Source of the DNA: Sulfurovum sp.
GTDB taxonomy: Bacteria; Campylobacterota; Campylobacteria; Campylobacterales; Sulfurovaceae
Direction of reading: 5' to 3'
DNA: 13,781 nt
Assembly (NCBI GenBank): GCA_027046415.1
Contig: JALTYW010000117.1
Span: 1 to 13,781 of the forward strand
Below, piece by piece: positions 13,746 to 13,781 of this stretch. Each line of letters opens with the position of its first letter. The stretch's first letter is position 1. Position numbers and translations under genes: made by a program. The notes below the pieces were generated by a model, which was given only the letters and a program-made list of their open reading frames with translations, ran no database searches and was not told where the DNA came from.

Positions 13746-13781
13746 TGATTTCTCCTTCGTTATGTTTAAAATACGCACAAG

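Noticed and set aside
13746..13778. 11-codon N-terminal extension of acpP from a GTG
   Set aside because: [10 protein letters not shown] is the standard ACP start, and the ribosome site AAGGAG lies inside the extension.

Overview
The window (about 13.8 kb, mid-range GC) reads as an ordinary chromosomal segment of a Campylobacterota bacterium (formerly Epsilonproteobacteria), most like the Sulfurovum group. This is inference from protein character, from the acpP-fabF-accA order, and from promoters with a clear TATAAT -10 but no clear -35. There is no sign of a prophage, plasmid, CRISPR array, insertion sequence or defence island, and no tRNA or rRNA gene was seen.

Layout. (1) 1-2892, plus strand: the probable tail of an upstream gene, a repeat-filled leader, then ppk1 (polyphosphate kinase) and a gamma-class carbonic anhydrase-like gene 3 nt apart. 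(2) 3100-3753, plus: an EI24-domain membrane protein, convergent with (3) 3876-5992, minus: rpe, trpF and a DEDDh 3'-5' exonuclease, probably one operon read from a promoter near 6041. (4) 6119-8833, plus: a promoter divergent from rpe's, then rpmB (ribosomal protein L28), a two-helix potassium channel with RCK domains, and argJ. (5) 8878-10576, plus: a promoter, a DUF465/YdcH small coiled-coil protein, a weak terminator, and a DbpA-type DEAD-box helicase. (6) 10625-13745, minus: acpP, fabF, accA and a DedA-family membrane protein. The first three supply fatty acid synthesis (acyl carrier, condensing enzyme, and the alpha half of the acetyl-CoA carboxylase carboxyltransferase).

The genes are mostly housekeeping. 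The unusual content is between them. A modular repeat recurs at gene ends: a 7-nt tandem array (AGTGAAG-like) next to or overlapping a stop codon, followed by a hairpin. Four copies carry a TATGC/TTTGC-type hairpin whose stem sequence differs between copies while pairing is kept. A second hairpin class (GTAGGGTGCG...CACC) occurs three times, next to a different heptamer array or a short AGTGAAG array. In two genes, the exonuclease and rpe, the stop codon itself lies inside the heptamer in the same register. The start of ppk1 is also striking: a perfect 15-bp hairpin covers its Shine-Dalgarno and start codon, and a 37-codon upstream ORF with a good ribosome site runs through it and ends 4 nt past the ppk1 ATG. 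Other points: a potassium channel whose RCK domain has lost all three glycines of the nucleotide-binding loop, and a UUCG-capped hairpin between acpP and fabF.
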